DNA from: Nitrospinae bacterium RIFCSPLOWO2_12_FULL_45_22 | Lineage (GTDB): Bacteria > 2-12-FULL-45-22 | Assembly (NCBI GenBank): GCA_001803565.1 | Contig: MHDQ01000207.1 | Span: 1-63,829, forward strand | Direction: 5' to 3' | DNA length: 63,829 nucleotides | Part shown: positions 8,200 through 16,699 of the stretch, one piece after another | How positions within the stretch are numbered: position 1 is the first letter of the stretch | Layout: each line of letters opens with the position of its first letter | Made by a program: the position numbers and the translations under genes | The notes under the pieces: generated by a model | What the model was told of the DNA's origin: nothing | What the model saw: the letters and a program-made list of their open reading frames with translations, nothing else | Databases searched by the model: none

Positions 8200-9159
8200 T
8201 TATTTAGCACAGCGGAAGCCAATGAGGCCAAAACGGTGCGGTGGTTCGAAGCCAGTTCGATTAGCACACCGGGCCATGAAATCATAATCTATGTAGCAAC
8301 AACTACGTATAGCCTTATAATTACGGCCCTCATCATACCAACTGGCGGTCCATTCTACACAATTACCGGCCATATCGTAGCAACCATAAGGGCTGCGGCC
8401 CTCTGGATATTCGTATACCGGGGTTAGCATTTCTCTCCCACCCTCGGCGGTATTGCACTTCTTGGGATCAAATTCATTACCCCAGGGAAGTATCTGCCCC
8501 GCAGTACCACGGGCAGCCTTTTCCCATTCTTCATCCGTAGGGAGCCGCTTGCCGCACCACAGGGCATAGTCCCGGGCTTCATACCAGCTCACCCGTACTA
8601 CCGGGCAGTCGGCCATTTCTGGTGGGAAGGTATGGCTGGGTAAAAATTCTTTAAACGCCCTATTGGTCACTTGATAGATATCAATATAGAAAGAAGGGAG
8701 ATAGACTTCCCGGCGATCATCTCTCATTAAAAAGGTGCCGGCGGGTACCAACACCATATTTTCTGGAGCAGGCTCGGTATCATTTACCGATCCATCTCCG
8801 ACAAGGACTTCTTCTCCCTGTAAGAAGGCGACTTCCTGCATCGCCTCGGTAATCTCCTGGTTTGCCCTGGCCCGGTAACAGGTGGGGCAGAGATAGGTGG
8901 TGTCAGTCATGTGGGTTTTACAAATAGCTGACTCCCAGCAACTTTTGCAATGGAAGGTATCCTGAAAGTCGTTATATTGGCCACATATTGGGCAATACAC
9001 CCCATTAGGTTCAATCAAACGTACTGAGTGGCCTTTATTTTCTGCTCGGTTGGCTTCTGAACCACAATTAAAACAGTAGTTGGCAAAGATTCTTAATGGT
9101 GCCTTACAATTAGGGCAGGGTATCATTTTGGGTTTACGCGGAGCAACAATATTGCTCAT
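8200..9159 (-). CDS. Zinc-ribbon plus SUMF1 (formylglycine-generating-enzyme-like) protein
   Basis: A 319-aa protein with two parts. Residues 1-100 carry several CxxC pairs (CPNC, CFNC, CPIC, CKSC, CPTC) typical of tandem zinc ribbons. From about residue 133 a SUMF1/FGE-sulfatase-modifying domain begins with MVLVPAGTFLMRDD and continues through SFYIDIYQVTNRAFKEFL, RLPTDEEWEKAARG, AGNCVEWTASWYD and the closing GFRCAK. The C-terminal region has CC and a later RCANR, but not the CxxxxC copper site of true formylglycine enzymes, so enzymatic activity is doubtful. No sulfatase is nearby. It probably shares a transcript with the PHP and apgM genes upstream. The ATG is preceded by GAGGAG. Confidence 0.85.
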   Translation of the reverse strand: MSNIVAPRKPKMIPCPNCKAPLRIFANYCFNCGSEANRAENKGHSVRLIEPNGVYCPICGQYNDFQDTFHCKSCWESAICKTHMTDTTYLCPTCYRARANQEITEAMQEVAFLQGEEVLVGDGSVNDTEPAPENMVLVPAGTFLMRDDRREVYLPSFYIDIYQVTNRAFKEFLPSHTFPPEMADCPVVRVSWYEARDYALWCGKRLPTDEEWEKAARGTAGQILPWGNEFDPKKCNTAEGGREMLTPVYEYPEGRSPYGCYDMAGNCVEWTASWYDEGRNYKAIRSCCYIDYDFMARCANRTGFEPPHRFGLIGFRCAK

Positions 9160-9177
9160 CCTCTACTCCTCTCTCAG

Positions 9178-9819
9178 TCACGATCCTAGATTAATCCCGT
9201 AGTAGTTGTCATTATTCAAGGCCATTACGAACTCTTCCTCGTCCTTAATAGTATCAGTGAAAACTGTAGCGCTGGCACCCACTTCTGGCACCTTATGAGC
9301 ATCACTACCAGCAACGGTCTTAAGCTGGAGGAACTGACTGATCTTTAATGCCAATAGCCCCTCATTTGGCTTGCTCCGGCTATTAAAAACCTCTATACCA
9401 TCTACCAGACTAAATACCCGTCTCCTAACTCCTTGCTCAACGGGCAGGCTCAACTGCCAATCACCGTATCCCCCCTGGGGATAGATGGGGGTTCGGAAGG
9501 GGTGGGCAGCGATCATCAGACCTCCTTTTTTCTCCACTATTGTCCGCAGCCGCTCTATATCTCTCATCTCTTTACTATAACTATCCAGGCCAAATACCAG
9601 GATATGGCCGTAGCCGGTATCTACCTCCATTCCGCGCAAAACTAGATACTTATGCCTTGCGGACAGTTGCTCAATCTCTTCTTTGCTCCAGATGGCATTA
9701 TGCTCCACCAGGCAGATACCATCTAATCCACGCTCTTTTGCCCGGAGGATAGCCTCGTCCGGGGCCAGAGAACTACATTTAGAATACTTATTGGTATGGA
9801 CATGCAGGTCTATTATCAT
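9178..9819 (-). CDS. PHP-domain phosphoesterase
   Basis: A 213-aa metal-dependent hydrolase of the PHP superfamily, related to PolIIIA-type exonuclease domains and nucleoside-bisphosphate phosphatases. Metal-ligand motifs are visible in order: DLHVHTNKYSKC, CLVEHN, a central GMEV, AAHPFR and GSDAHKVPEVG. I start at the ATG at 9819 because AAGGAGGG precedes it and the family homology begins with MIIDLHVHT; an in-frame codon eight residues earlier lacks a ribosome site. It lies 43 bp after apgM and 18 bp before the SUMF1 gene on the same strand, so the three likely form an operon. The substrate is unknown. Confidence 0.88.
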   Translation of the reverse strand: MIIDLHVHTNKYSKCSSLAPDEAILRAKERGLDGICLVEHNAIWSKEEIEQLSARHKYLVLRGMEVDTGYGHILVFGLDSYSKEMRDIERLRTIVEKKGGLMIAAHPFRTPIYPQGGYGDWQLSLPVEQGVRRRVFSLVDGIEVFNSRSKPNEGLLALKISQFLQLKTVAGSDAHKVPEVGASATVFTDTIKDEEEFVMALNNDNYYGINLGS

Positions 9820-9862
9820 AACCCTCCTTATACACCAATACACCTATTTGGTCAATAAAGTT

Positions 9863-11074
9863 TTAGGCACCATATTTGATCAATTTTAGGCTATGGGCCA
9901 GGGCCAACGGGAGTAAATTGACCATTGGTTGTTGCCCGAGGCTGCCCGCCAAACAGCTTATCTCATCAAACTTATCTACCTTATCCACCCGGGCATATTT
10001 GGAATGGAGTATTACTGGCACGGGATGCCAGCTATGCGAGGCCAAGACCGATGGCGTGGAGTGGTCGCCAGTAACCACCAGGACATCGGGCCGGAGGGCC
10101 AATACCTGCGGGATAAACCGGTCAACATCCTCCAATACCTTAATCTTACCAGCAAAATTGCCATCCTCTCCCTTCGTATCGGCTTCTTTAATGTGGATAA
10201 AAAAGAAGTTATAGCTCTTCTCATAGTTTTGGGCCAGGGCAGCTATCTCACCTGCTATATCAGGACAAGGGGGTAAAATATCCATCCCTACCAGCCGGGC
10301 TAAGCCACGGTACATGGGGTAATTAGCGATAGCTACTGCCTTTAACCCGAACCGCTCTGACATACTGGGAATGGGATGGTATTGCGCAAAACCCCGTAGC
10401 AGGATCATATTGGCCTTTTCTTCATCCTGTAAGGTCTTTTGGGCCTGGGCCAAAAATTCTTTTACCAACCGGGCGGCTTTATCTGCGTTGGACTCCAGGG
10501 CCTTAGGCTCTTTAGGAGGAAAAGGGGTCTTTTGCGGATCAGTATCGCTAATCTCGCTGGATAGCCCCTCCCCACGCAACACAAAGGCTGCTCGGTGCTC
10601 CTTCTCGGGCTCAAAAAACCATTGGATATCAGGCCCTAAAAAAACCTCTTTTTTTAACCGCTGACAGAGCTGCTGATTAGTGGTGTCGCTGATCCTACCC
10701 GCCCTGCGATCAATTACCCTTCCTTCTCTATCCATAGTAGCAAAATTTGCCCTTGCAGCCACATCACCTGGCTTCAGTTCAAAATCTATCCCAAGCGCAG
10801 AAAGGACCCCGCGGCCAATGGAATATTTAATGGGATCGTAGCCGAAAAGGGCCAGGTGAGCTGGGCCACTCCCTGGGCTAATACCAGCCCCAACCGGCTC
10901 TAGTAGGCCACAAGCTGATTGGGCAGCTAACTGATCCAGATTAGGTAAGTTAGCCACTTCCAGCTCACTCCCCCCCCTGCCTTCCATAGGTAGCCCACCT
11001 AAACCGTCAATAATAAAAAATATGATCTTTGTATCACTTGGTGTTATCAGAGTATCCAATATCTCCTTAGACAT
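9863..11074 (-). CDS. apgM: 2,3-bisphosphoglycerate-independent phosphoglycerate mutase, archaeal type
   Basis: Interconverts 3- and 2-phosphoglycerate without a cofactor. At 403 aa it belongs to the shorter, archaeal-type ApgM family of the alkaline-phosphatase superfamily. The metal site motif FFIIDGLGGLP is near the N-terminus, the phosphorylated Ser is in SPGSGPAHLALFGYDP, and the C-terminal metal ligands are in VTGDHSTPS and SHSWHPVP. The ATG is preceded by AGGAGG. A promoter with TTGCCA and TAAAAT 17 bp apart lies at 11143-11171. It is the first gene of the apgM-PHP-SUMF1 cluster. The usual bacterial GpmI or GpmA is not in this window. Confidence 0.93.
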   Translation of the reverse strand: MSKEILDTLITPSDTKIIFFIIDGLGGLPMEGRGGSELEVANLPNLDQLAAQSACGLLEPVGAGISPGSGPAHLALFGYDPIKYSIGRGVLSALGIDFELKPGDVAARANFATMDREGRVIDRRAGRISDTTNQQLCQRLKKEVFLGPDIQWFFEPEKEHRAAFVLRGEGLSSEISDTDPQKTPFPPKEPKALESNADKAARLVKEFLAQAQKTLQDEEKANMILLRGFAQYHPIPSMSERFGLKAVAIANYPMYRGLARLVGMDILPPCPDIAGEIAALAQNYEKSYNFFFIHIKEADTKGEDGNFAGKIKVLEDVDRFIPQVLALRPDVLVVTGDHSTPSVLASHSWHPVPVILHSKYARVDKVDKFDEISCLAGSLGQQPMVNLLPLALAHSLKLIKYGA

Positions 11075-11142
11075 TCCTCATATCCTCCTATCTTCTCTAA
11101 TGTTCTCTGAAACTTCTGCCCAGGTGACGTCTTTGGGAGTCT

Positions 11143-11171
11143 ATTTTAACGTAGATACTTTAATCTGGCAA
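11143..11171 (-). promoter_or_regulatory. Sigma70-type promoter for apgM
   Basis: On the minus strand TTGCCA (5 of 6 consensus) and TAAAAT (5 of 6) are separated by 17 bp, ending about 70 bp upstream of the apgM ATG. Confidence 0.6.
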
Positions 11172-11200
11172 AGTTAAATTAAGCAATTACCAAAATTATG

Positions 11201-11311
11201 CACCGCAAAGGCGCAAAGAGCGCCAAGTTCAGTAAGGAGTGAGGAGTTAACTACTTACTGCTCACTCCTTACGACATGCATATCTTTGCGTTCTCCGCGT
11301 CTTTGCGGTTA
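11201..11311. repeat. Nested quasi-palindrome with two different word families
   Basis: The outer arms are ACCGCAAAGGCGCAAAGAG on the left and a right arm ending CGTCTTTGCGGT. The inner arms are AGTAAGGAGTGAGGAGT on the left and CTGCTCACTCCTTAC on the right. The two pairs use unrelated words, as if one element had inserted into the loop of another. The rest of the 381-bp gap from 11075 to 11455 holds only the promoters listed. Confidence 0.75.
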
Positions 11312-11363
11312 TGAATCAGGATTATTGAACAGGCTCAGATTACAATTTTGGGTGAGTTCCAGG

Positions 11364-11369
11364 TATAAT
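11364..11369 (+). promoter_or_regulatory. -10 box upstream of transaldolase
   Basis: A perfect TATAAT lies about 87 bp before the transaldolase ATG; the -35 region (TTACAA, 18 bp upstream) is poor. A plausible but unproven promoter. Confidence 0.4.
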
Positions 11370-11455
11370 TCAGTTGAATTTTGTTGAGGGAGGCTATAAA
11401 ATTAAAAAAGAAGAAGTGTCTTCCTGAGTTCTTCAAATCTTACGAGGAGGGGATT

Positions 11456-12100
11456 ATGAAATTCTTTATTGATACAGCTAATGTTAATGAAATAAGAGAG
11501 GCTTATAGCTGGGGCGTTATTGATGGGGTAACTACTAATCCTAGCTTAATAGCCAAAGAGGGTCGGGAGTTCCAGGAACTGGTACAGGAGATTTGTTCTA
11601 TTGTTGATGGCCCTATCAGTGTAGAAGCAATAAGTATGGAGGTCGAGGGGATAGTTAAGGAGGCCCGGGCCCTAGCCGAGATCAGTCGAAATGTTGTGAT
11701 AAAAGTACCTATGACTATAGAAGGTCTAAAGGCTACCAAGCGGCTGAAGCAAGATAATATAGCAACCAATATGACTTTGGCATTTTCTCCTACCCAAGCC
11801 CTGGTGGCTGCTAAAGCCGGAGCCAGCTATATTAGCCCTTTTGTAGGGAGGCTAGATGATATCAGCCATGTAGGCATGGAGGTGGTGGAGAAGATTATTG
11901 CTATCTATAGTAATTACGATTTCCCTACTGAAGTGATAGTGGCCAGTGTCCGTCACCCCCTCCATGTAGTAGAAGCAGCCCTTATGGGTGCCCATATTGC
12001 TACTATCCCCTTCAAGGTTATTGAACAGATCGTAAAACATCCCCTAACCGATATCGGGATAGAGCGGTTCCTGGCTGATTGGAAAAAGGTACCTAAATAG
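11456..12100 (+). CDS. tal: Transaldolase, short (TalC/MipB-like) form
   Basis: A 214-aa class I aldolase of the short transaldolase / fructose-6-phosphate aldolase family, acting in the non-oxidative pentose phosphate pathway. Motifs: [26 protein letters not shown], the Schiff-base lysine in [11 protein letters not shown], and the late [11 protein letters not shown] start at the ATG at 11456, where AGGAGGGG precedes it and the conserved N-terminus begins; the frame is open 25 codons upstream but that part is Lys-rich and not family-like. Fructose-6-phosphate aldolase activity cannot be excluded from the sequence. Confidence 0.92.
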   Translation: MKFFIDTANVNEIREAYSWGVIDGVTTNPSLIAKEGREFQELVQEICSIVDGPISVEAISMEVEGIVKEARALAEISRNVVIKVPMTIEGLKATKRLKQDNIATNMTLAFSPTQALVAAKAGASYISPFVGRLDDISHVGMEVVEKIIAIYSNYDFPTEVIVASVRHPLHVVEAALMGAHIATIPFKVIEQIVKHPLTDIGIERFLADWKKVPK

Positions 12101-12121
12101 TTTTAAAAGGAGGCGTATTCC

Positions 12122-12340
12122 ATGCCTATCTTTGAATATCATTGTTTCAAGTGTGATAAAGACTTTGAGAAGCTGGTTATGGGTACCAATTCCCGGATTA
12201 CCTGTCCAGACTGTGAAACTATGGAGGTAGAGAAGAAATTTTCTACTTTTGCTATCAAGAGTGGTACTGCCTTCTCCAGCTCTATCGGCAGTAGTGGCTG
12301 TGGTGGCTGCACTGCTACCAGTTGCAGCACCTGCCACTAA
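12122..12340 (+). CDS. FmdB-family zinc-ribbon protein
   Basis: A 72-aa protein with the FmdB/regulatory zinc-ribbon pattern: MPIFEYHCFKCDKDFEKL followed by ITCPDCE, giving a CxxC-x(n)-CxxC site. The C-terminal third is Ser, Gly and Cys rich (GCGGC, SCSTCH), as is common in this family. The name derives from a formamidase-linked regulator, but the biochemical role is not established. It lies 21 bp after transaldolase with AAGGAGG before the ATG, so it is probably co-transcribed. Confidence 0.9.
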   Translation: MPIFEYHCFKCDKDFEKLVMGTNSRITCPDCETMEVEKKFSTFAIKSGTAFSSSIGSSGCGGCTATSCSTCH

Positions 12341-12355
12341 TTATAACTAACGTTA

Positions 12356-12420
12356 TCAGTCATTGGCCAATGCGGGCTATAAGGCTTTAAACTGGTGACT
12401 AATGACCAGTGACCAATGAC
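12356..12420. repeat. Quasi-palindromic element, TAATGACCA family, copy 1
   Basis: The left arm CAGTCATTGGCC is answered by a right arm with GGTGACTAATGACCAGTGA. The same words recur at 45801 and 52515. Confidence 0.65.
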
Positions 12421-12438
12421 GTACCATATGATTTGGAT

Positions 12439-12930
12439 ATGATAAGGCTGGCACTGCTTACTATAAGCGACAAAGGGTACCAGGGGGAACGGGAAGATAT
12501 TAGTGGCGAGGCCATAAAGGAGATAATTCAACCATCTCCCTTTGAGTTAGTCTATTATCAGGTTTTGCCCGATGAAAAGGAACTAATCTCCTCTACTATC
12601 AAAAATCTGGCTGATGAAGAAAGAGTAGACCTTATCCTGACTACTGGTGGGACGGGTTTGAGCCCGAGAGATGTGACGCCAGAGGCCACCCGAGCTGTTG
12701 TTGATAAAGAGGTTCCTGGTATTGCCGAAGCTATGCGCTTAGAGAGCCTGAAGATAACCCCTCATGCTATGTTATCCCGGGCCGTGGCAGGCATCAGGAA
12801 AAAGACTCTTATTATTAACTTGCCGGGAAGCCCTAAAGCTGTGCGGGAAACCTTAGTCCCCATCCTGCCCGCCCTTCCTCATGCCATAGAAAAACTTCAG
12901 GGGGATCCACGGGAGTGTGGCTTAGGTTAG
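12439..12930 (+). CDS. moaB: MoaB/Mog-family molybdenum cofactor biosynthesis protein
   Basis: A 163-aa protein of the MogA/MoaB family, which adenylates molybdopterin before molybdate insertion. Motifs: LLTISDKGYQGEREDISG, the signature ILTTGGTGLSPRDVTPEAT, and LIINLPGSPKAVRE. I start at the ATG at 12439, where family homology begins; the earlier in-frame ATG at 12409 lies inside the repeat element and would add an unconserved leader. No strong Shine-Dalgarno is visible. The 3' end overlaps that of the convergent alanine dehydrogenase by 9 bp. The only other molybdenum link in the window is the yqeB-like remnant at 8077. Confidence 0.9.
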   Translation: MIRLALLTISDKGYQGEREDISGEAIKEIIQPSPFELVYYQVLPDEKELISSTIKNLADEERVDLILTTGGTGLSPRDVTPEATRAVVDKEVPGIAEAMRLESLKITPHAMLSRAVAGIRKKTLIINLPGSPKAVRETLVPILPALPHAIEKLQGDPRECGLG

Positions 12931-14037
12931 GACTGACGAAGGGGGATAATATTTATAACCTAAGTCCTGGGCAATGGCTTGATGGGTAACTTTCCCCCCC
13001 ATTACATTAAGCCCTCTAACCAGTACCTGATTCTCTGCTAGGGCCTTTTTTACTCCTTTATTAGCGATCTGAAGAGCATAGGGTAGAGTTGCATTGGTTA
13101 AGGCATAGGTAGAAGTGCGGGCTACCGCACTGGGCATATTGGTCACGCAATAATGTATAATACCTTCACAAGTATAGACCGGGTTTTTAAAGGAAGTGGG
13201 CCTGGAACTTTCCGCACATCCTCCCTGGTCAATAGCTACATCCACAAAGACTGATCCCTTCCTCATCAAAAAAAGCATCTCTCGAGTGATTAGCTGAGGT
13301 GCTTTAGCCCCGGGTATTAAAACTGCCCCGATAATTAAGTCTGCTTCTCCCAGGTGGGCAATAAGGTTGTCATGGTTAGACATAAGGGTTTTTATCCGGT
13401 TACCGAACAGATCATCCAAATAAGCCATCCTTTCTAAGTCGAGCTCTAAAAGGGTGGTATCTGCCCCGTGTCCTATAGCAATCTTGGCGGCGTTAGTCCC
13501 TACCACCCCACCACCTATTATTAGCACTTTGCCCGGTTCGACACCTGGTACTCCACCCAGTAATACTCCTCTACCTCCCTCTTCTTTTTCTAAATACCTG
13601 GCCCCTTTCTGTACTGATAACCGCCCCGCTATTTCACTCATAGGAGTTAGTAAGGGCAAAAACCCATCATCTAACTGGACCGTCTCATAGGCTATAGCTA
13701 TTACCTCTCTCTCGATCAGGGCCTTGGTTAATTCAAGAGAGGCAGCTAAATGAAGGAAGGCATATATAATCTGATTCTTTTTTAGGAGGGGGTATTCTTC
13801 TGGAAGAGGTTCTTTAACCTTAATTATTAATTCAGCTTGAGAGAAAATTTCCTCTTTGCTTGACAGGATAGTTGCCCCAGCCTTTTGAAATTCTGTATCA
13901 GGGATACCACTACCTTTTCCTGCCTCACTTTCTATATAGACTTTATGTCCTGCTTGTAGTAAAGCCCTTACCCCAGCGGGAACAATGGCTACCCTATATT
14001 CGTGTTCTTTGATCTCTTTAGGAACGCCAATAATCAC
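12922..14037 (-). CDS. ald: Alanine dehydrogenase
   Basis: NAD-dependent enzyme that reversibly deaminates L-alanine to pyruvate and ammonia. At 371 aa it has the standard length. Motifs: IGVPKEIKEHEYRVAIVP with the substrate-binding Arg, IIKVKEPLPEEY with the catalytic Lys, FLHLAAS with the catalytic His, and the Rossmann loop VLIIGGGVVGTNAA. The start is GTG at 14037 with AAGGA 11 bp upstream. It is transcribed alone and ends against moaB. A TTGACA and a TATAAT lie upstream (14168 to 14136) but 21 bp apart, which is longer than ideal. Confidence 0.95.
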   Translation of the reverse strand: MIIGVPKEIKEHEYRVAIVPAGVRALLQAGHKVYIESEAGKGSGIPDTEFQKAGATILSSKEEIFSQAELIIKVKEPLPEEYPLLKKNQIIYAFLHLAASLELTKALIEREVIAIAYETVQLDDGFLPLLTPMSEIAGRLSVQKGARYLEKEEGGRGVLLGGVPGVEPGKVLIIGGGVVGTNAAKIAIGHGADTTLLELDLERMAYLDDLFGNRIKTLMSNHDNLIAHLGEADLIIGAVLIPGAKAPQLITREMLFLMRKGSVFVDVAIDQGGCAESSRPTSFKNPVYTCEGIIHYCVTNMPSAVARTSTYALTNATLPYALQIANKGVKKALAENQVLVRGLNVMGGKVTHQAIAQDLGYKYYPPSSVLT

Positions 14038-14050
14038 TTGTCATCATATC

Positions 14051-14122
14051 CTTTTAAATTAACGCCGGCTAAAGCCTGCGACTACCATAAAACCGCATTA
14101 TTAAAATGAAAATTCCTATGCA
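14051..14122. repeat. Dispersed 70-bp repeat, copy A
   Basis: About 70 bp in the ald 5' region matches, with two substitutions and one indel, the reverse complement of 41639-41708. It contains a GCCGGCTAAAGCCTGC hairpin and the AATGAAAATTCCTATGC end also found at 3385. Confidence 0.85.
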
Positions 14123-14190
14123 ATAAATTTATGAAATTATAATTAACAAATGCCACTACCTTTGTCAAGCGTGCCTGGAGGCGACACTCC

Positions 14191-14219
14191 TTGCCTTGAC
14201 GATACCTTTTATATATATT
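14191..14219 (+). promoter_or_regulatory. Possible promoter for the PIN/TRAM-ispDF-cysS operon
   Basis: TTGCCT and TATATT are separated by 17 bp, about 114 bp before the PIN/TRAM ATG. The match is moderate. Between ald and this gene it is the best plus-strand candidate. Confidence 0.35.
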
Positions 14220-14332
14220 AGCTTATGAGTAAGAGCGTAGATAATGCCTTAAACCAGATAAAAGAAACTTTATAGAAGTTATAAGCGAGGTGATGGCGAT
14301 AATGTAATGATGGAATAAGGAGGTGAAAATGG

Positions 14333-15364
14333 ATGAAAATAAGAACATATGTACGCGGTGGATTACTTGTTATCTTTACTTCGGGAGTGGGTTATTATCT
14401 GTTACTGTCCCAGACGGGCGATATGACTTTAGGGTTGTGGGGAGCCGTAATAGGAGCTGTAGTGGCGGGCCTCATGATATATTTAGAAAGGGGTTTAGAA
14501 AAAGTTCCGCTCGGAAGCATCCTTTATGGAGGTGGAGGATTAGTATTGGGTCTTATACTTGCCAACTTGCTAACCTATTCTTTGTTTTTAGCAGCAAAGA
14601 ATTCTCCTATTTCTAGTATAACCAAGGTTTTACTCACCATATTTTTGGGGTATATGGGTGCAATTGTGGGAATGAAGAAAGGGAAAGAGTTAGCCATCGA
14701 AGGCTACGCTAACAATCTTCAAAAAGGCCCATCCAACAATAATGTCAAGATACTGGATACCAGTGTTATAATTGATGGGCGGATAGCGGATATTTGTGAG
14801 ACGGGGTTTATAGAAGGAGAATTAGTTGTCCCCCAATTTGTTTTAAAAGAGTTGCAGCATATTGCCGATTCGTCGGATACCTTGCGGCGAAATAGGGGTC
14901 GGAGGGGGTTGGATATCCTTCACAAGATACAGAAAAATGTGGACATAAATGTTCAGATAATAGACCAGGATTTTTCTCGGATTAAAGAGGTTGATGCTAA
15001 GCTGGTGGCATTAGGAAAGGTGATGGGGGGTAAGATATTAACGAATGATTTTAACCTAAACAAAATCGCTGAACTACAAGGAGTACCAGTGTTAAATATT
15101 AACCAACTGGCTAATGCCGTTAAACCCGTAGTCTTGCCTGGGGAGGTGATGAATGTCTTTGTCTTAAAAGAAGGTAAAGAATATGGTCAAGGGGTGGCCT
15201 ATTTGGATGACGGTACTATGGTTGTTATTGATAATGCCAGGAGATATATAGGAAAAAATATTGAGGTTTCAGTAACCAGTGTGTTACAAACAACGGCTGG
15301 TCGCATGATTTTTGCTCGACTAAAAGATGAAGCCGATAGAAGTGAGGAAGGCCGATATTCTTGA
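14333..15364 (+). CDS. Membrane-anchored PIN/TRAM-domain protein (YacL-like)
   Basis: A 343-aa protein with four hydrophobic helices in the first 120 residues, then a PIN nuclease-fold domain (about 140-255) and a C-terminal TRAM domain (about 270-330). PIN acidic positions are visible in ILDTSVIIDGRIADI, LKELQHIAD and ILTNDFNLNKIA. This matches the YacL family found upstream of ispD in Bacillota, where the role is still unclear; RNA cleavage or binding is inferred from the domains. The ATG at 14333 follows AAGGAGG by about eight bases. It is the first gene of the ispD-ispF-cysS run. Confidence 0.92.
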   Translation: MKIRTYVRGGLLVIFTSGVGYYLLLSQTGDMTLGLWGAVIGAVVAGLMIYLERGLEKVPLGSILYGGGGLVLGLILANLLTYSLFLAAKNSPISSITKVLLTIFLGYMGAIVGMKKGKELAIEGYANNLQKGPSNNNVKILDTSVIIDGRIADICETGFIEGELVVPQFVLKELQHIADSSDTLRRNRGRRGLDILHKIQKNVDINVQIIDQDFSRIKEVDAKLVALGKVMGGKILTNDFNLNKIAELQGVPVLNINQLANAVKPVVLPGEVMNVFVLKEGKEYGQGVAYLDDGTMVVIDNARRYIGKNIEVSVTSVLQTTAGRMIFARLKDEADRSEEGRYS

Positions 15365-15401
15365 AAATCCCTTCCAATCCAAAAGCAGGAGAGGCGATAT
15401 A

Positions 15402-16115
15402 ATGCCAGGGGCTACAGCACTAGTGCCGGCGGCTGGTATAAGTAAGAGAATGGGGGGGACAGAATATAAGCAGTTCCTCACGCTGGGTGATAAGCCACTG
15501 TTGGCCCATACCCTGCTAAAACTCCAGGCCTGCCCTCTTATTAAGGATATTTATCTGATAGTCCCGGCTAGCAAAATTGAATATTGCCAACAGGAGATAG
15601 TGTTTAGATACCAATTAGATAAAGTGGTTGAGGTGGTAAAAGGGGGAGAGGAGAGACAAGACTCTGTCTATCTCGGTTTCATTAGTATTAAAAAAGGAGC
15701 TGATATCGTCTTGATCCATGACGGGGTAAGGCCCTTCATAGATACCCGCTTATTAGAAGAAGTAATAAAGGGATCTGAAGAGCATGGGGCTTGTGTAAGT
15801 GGAATTCCTTGTTTTGATACTATAAAGCAAGTAGATACTCAAGGAACTGTTCAACAGACTTTGCCCCGCCATTTCCTGTGGCAGATCCATACTCCCCAAG
15901 CCTTTAATTACCAGATATTAAAAGAGGCATTGGAAAAGGCCAGGGAGGAAGGGTATTATGCTACTGATGAGGCTTCCTTAGTAGAGAGGACCGGTTACCC
16001 CGTCAAAGTGGTCAAAGGATTTCCTTATAACATAAAAATTACTTCTCCCCCTGATCTGGTAATAGGAGAAGCCCTCTTGGCAACCCTTGCACGCTACAGA
16101 GAACATAAAGCTTAA
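15402..16115 (+). CDS. ispD: 2-C-methyl-D-erythritol 4-phosphate cytidylyltransferase
   Basis: Third step of the MEP isoprenoid pathway: joins MEP and CTP to give CDP-ME. The 237-aa protein has the CTP-binding N-terminus ALVPAAGISKRMGG with the downstream KQFLTLGDKPLL, the DGVRPFI motif, and the late YATDEASLVERTG. I start at the ATG at 15402 (AGGAGAGG upstream) because the conserved Rossmann-like strand begins there; an earlier in-frame codon lies within the PIN/TRAM gene. The stop codon is already part of the repeat element at 16108. Next to ispF, as in many bacteria. Confidence 0.95.
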   Translation: MPGATALVPAAGISKRMGGTEYKQFLTLGDKPLLAHTLLKLQACPLIKDIYLIVPASKIEYCQQEIVFRYQLDKVVEVVKGGEERQDSVYLGFISIKKGADIVLIHDGVRPFIDTRLLEEVIKGSEEHGACVSGIPCFDTIKQVDTQGTVQQTLPRHFLWQIHTPQAFNYQILKEALEKAREEGYYATDEASLVERTGYPVKVVKGFPYNIKITSPPDLVIGEALLATLARYREHKA

Positions 16116-16183
16116 AGCGCAAAGTCTCAAACTAAGGAATAAATTACCTCAGCTTTAAGCCCTATACTCTACGCTTTACGCTT
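16108..16183. repeat. Quasi-palindromic intergenic element, CGTAAAG family, copy 2
   Basis: It holds CTTAAAGCGCAAAG, the core ACTAAGGAATAAATTACC and the right arm CTACGCTTTACGCTT. It begins within the last codons of ispD and ends just before the ispF ribosome site. Confidence 0.8.
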
Positions 16184-16204
16184 CGGCGAGAGGAAGAGTG
16201 CGCA

Positions 16205-16699
16205 TTGTTTCGGATAGGTTATGGTTATGATATCCATCCCTTGGAAGCGGGGAGGAAGTTAATTTTAGGCGGTATCGAAATCCCTTTCCAGAAAGGACTT
16301 GCTGGCCATTCCGATGCCGATGTTTTGGTGCATGCTATCTGCGATGCACTACTAGGGGCCATTGGTCAGGGAGATATAGGTTTACACTTTCCCCCTACCT
16401 CACCAGAATATAAGGATATATCCAGTTTAAAACTTTTAGAAAAGGTAATTAGATGGGTAAAGGAGAAGGGATTCGTGGTAGGTAATTTAGATTCAACCAT
16501 AGTGGCTCAGAAACCCCAAATAAGTCCCTATTTTGAGGCTATGAAGCAAACCCTGGCGCCTATCATGGAGCTAGCCCTGGACAGAGCGAATATAAAAGCT
16601 AAAACCCCTGAAGGTCTAGGTCCTATCGGCCATGGAGAAGGGATAGCCGCCTATGCTGTGGTTATCCTGATGAGAAAAAATGCCTCTCAATCTCTATAA
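16205..16699 (+). CDS. ispF: 2-C-methyl-D-erythritol 2,4-cyclodiphosphate synthase
   Basis: Cyclises CDP-ME-2-phosphate to MEcPP in the MEP pathway. The 164-aa protein has the zinc-ligand motif YDIHPLEAGRKLILGG, GHSDADVLVHAICDALLGA, and the C-terminal KAKTPEGLGPIGHGEGI. The start is a TTG at 16205, supported by GAGAGGAAGAG nine bases upstream and by the MFRIGYGYDIH alignment with family N-termini. The stop lies 20 bp inside the cysS reading frame. Confidence 0.94.
   Translation: MFRIGYGYDIHPLEAGRKLILGGIEIPFQKGLAGHSDADVLVHAICDALLGAIGQGDIGLHFPPTSPEYKDISSLKLLEKVIRWVKEKGFVVGNLDSTIVAQKPQISPYFEAMKQTLAPIMELALDRANIKAKTPEGLGPIGHGEGIAAYAVVILMRKNASQSL

Noticed and set aside
8179-8427. Continuation of the plus-strand frame after the yqeB-like piece
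   Set aside because: It is antisense to the SUMF1 domain and has no family similarity.
12409-12438. Upstream ATG for moaB
   Set aside because: It lies in the palindromic element and adds ten residues without homology.
14136-14168. TTGACA and TATAAT on the minus strand upstream of ald
   Set aside because: Both boxes are perfect but 21 bp apart, longer than functional sigma70 spacing; kept only as a remark in the ald entry.
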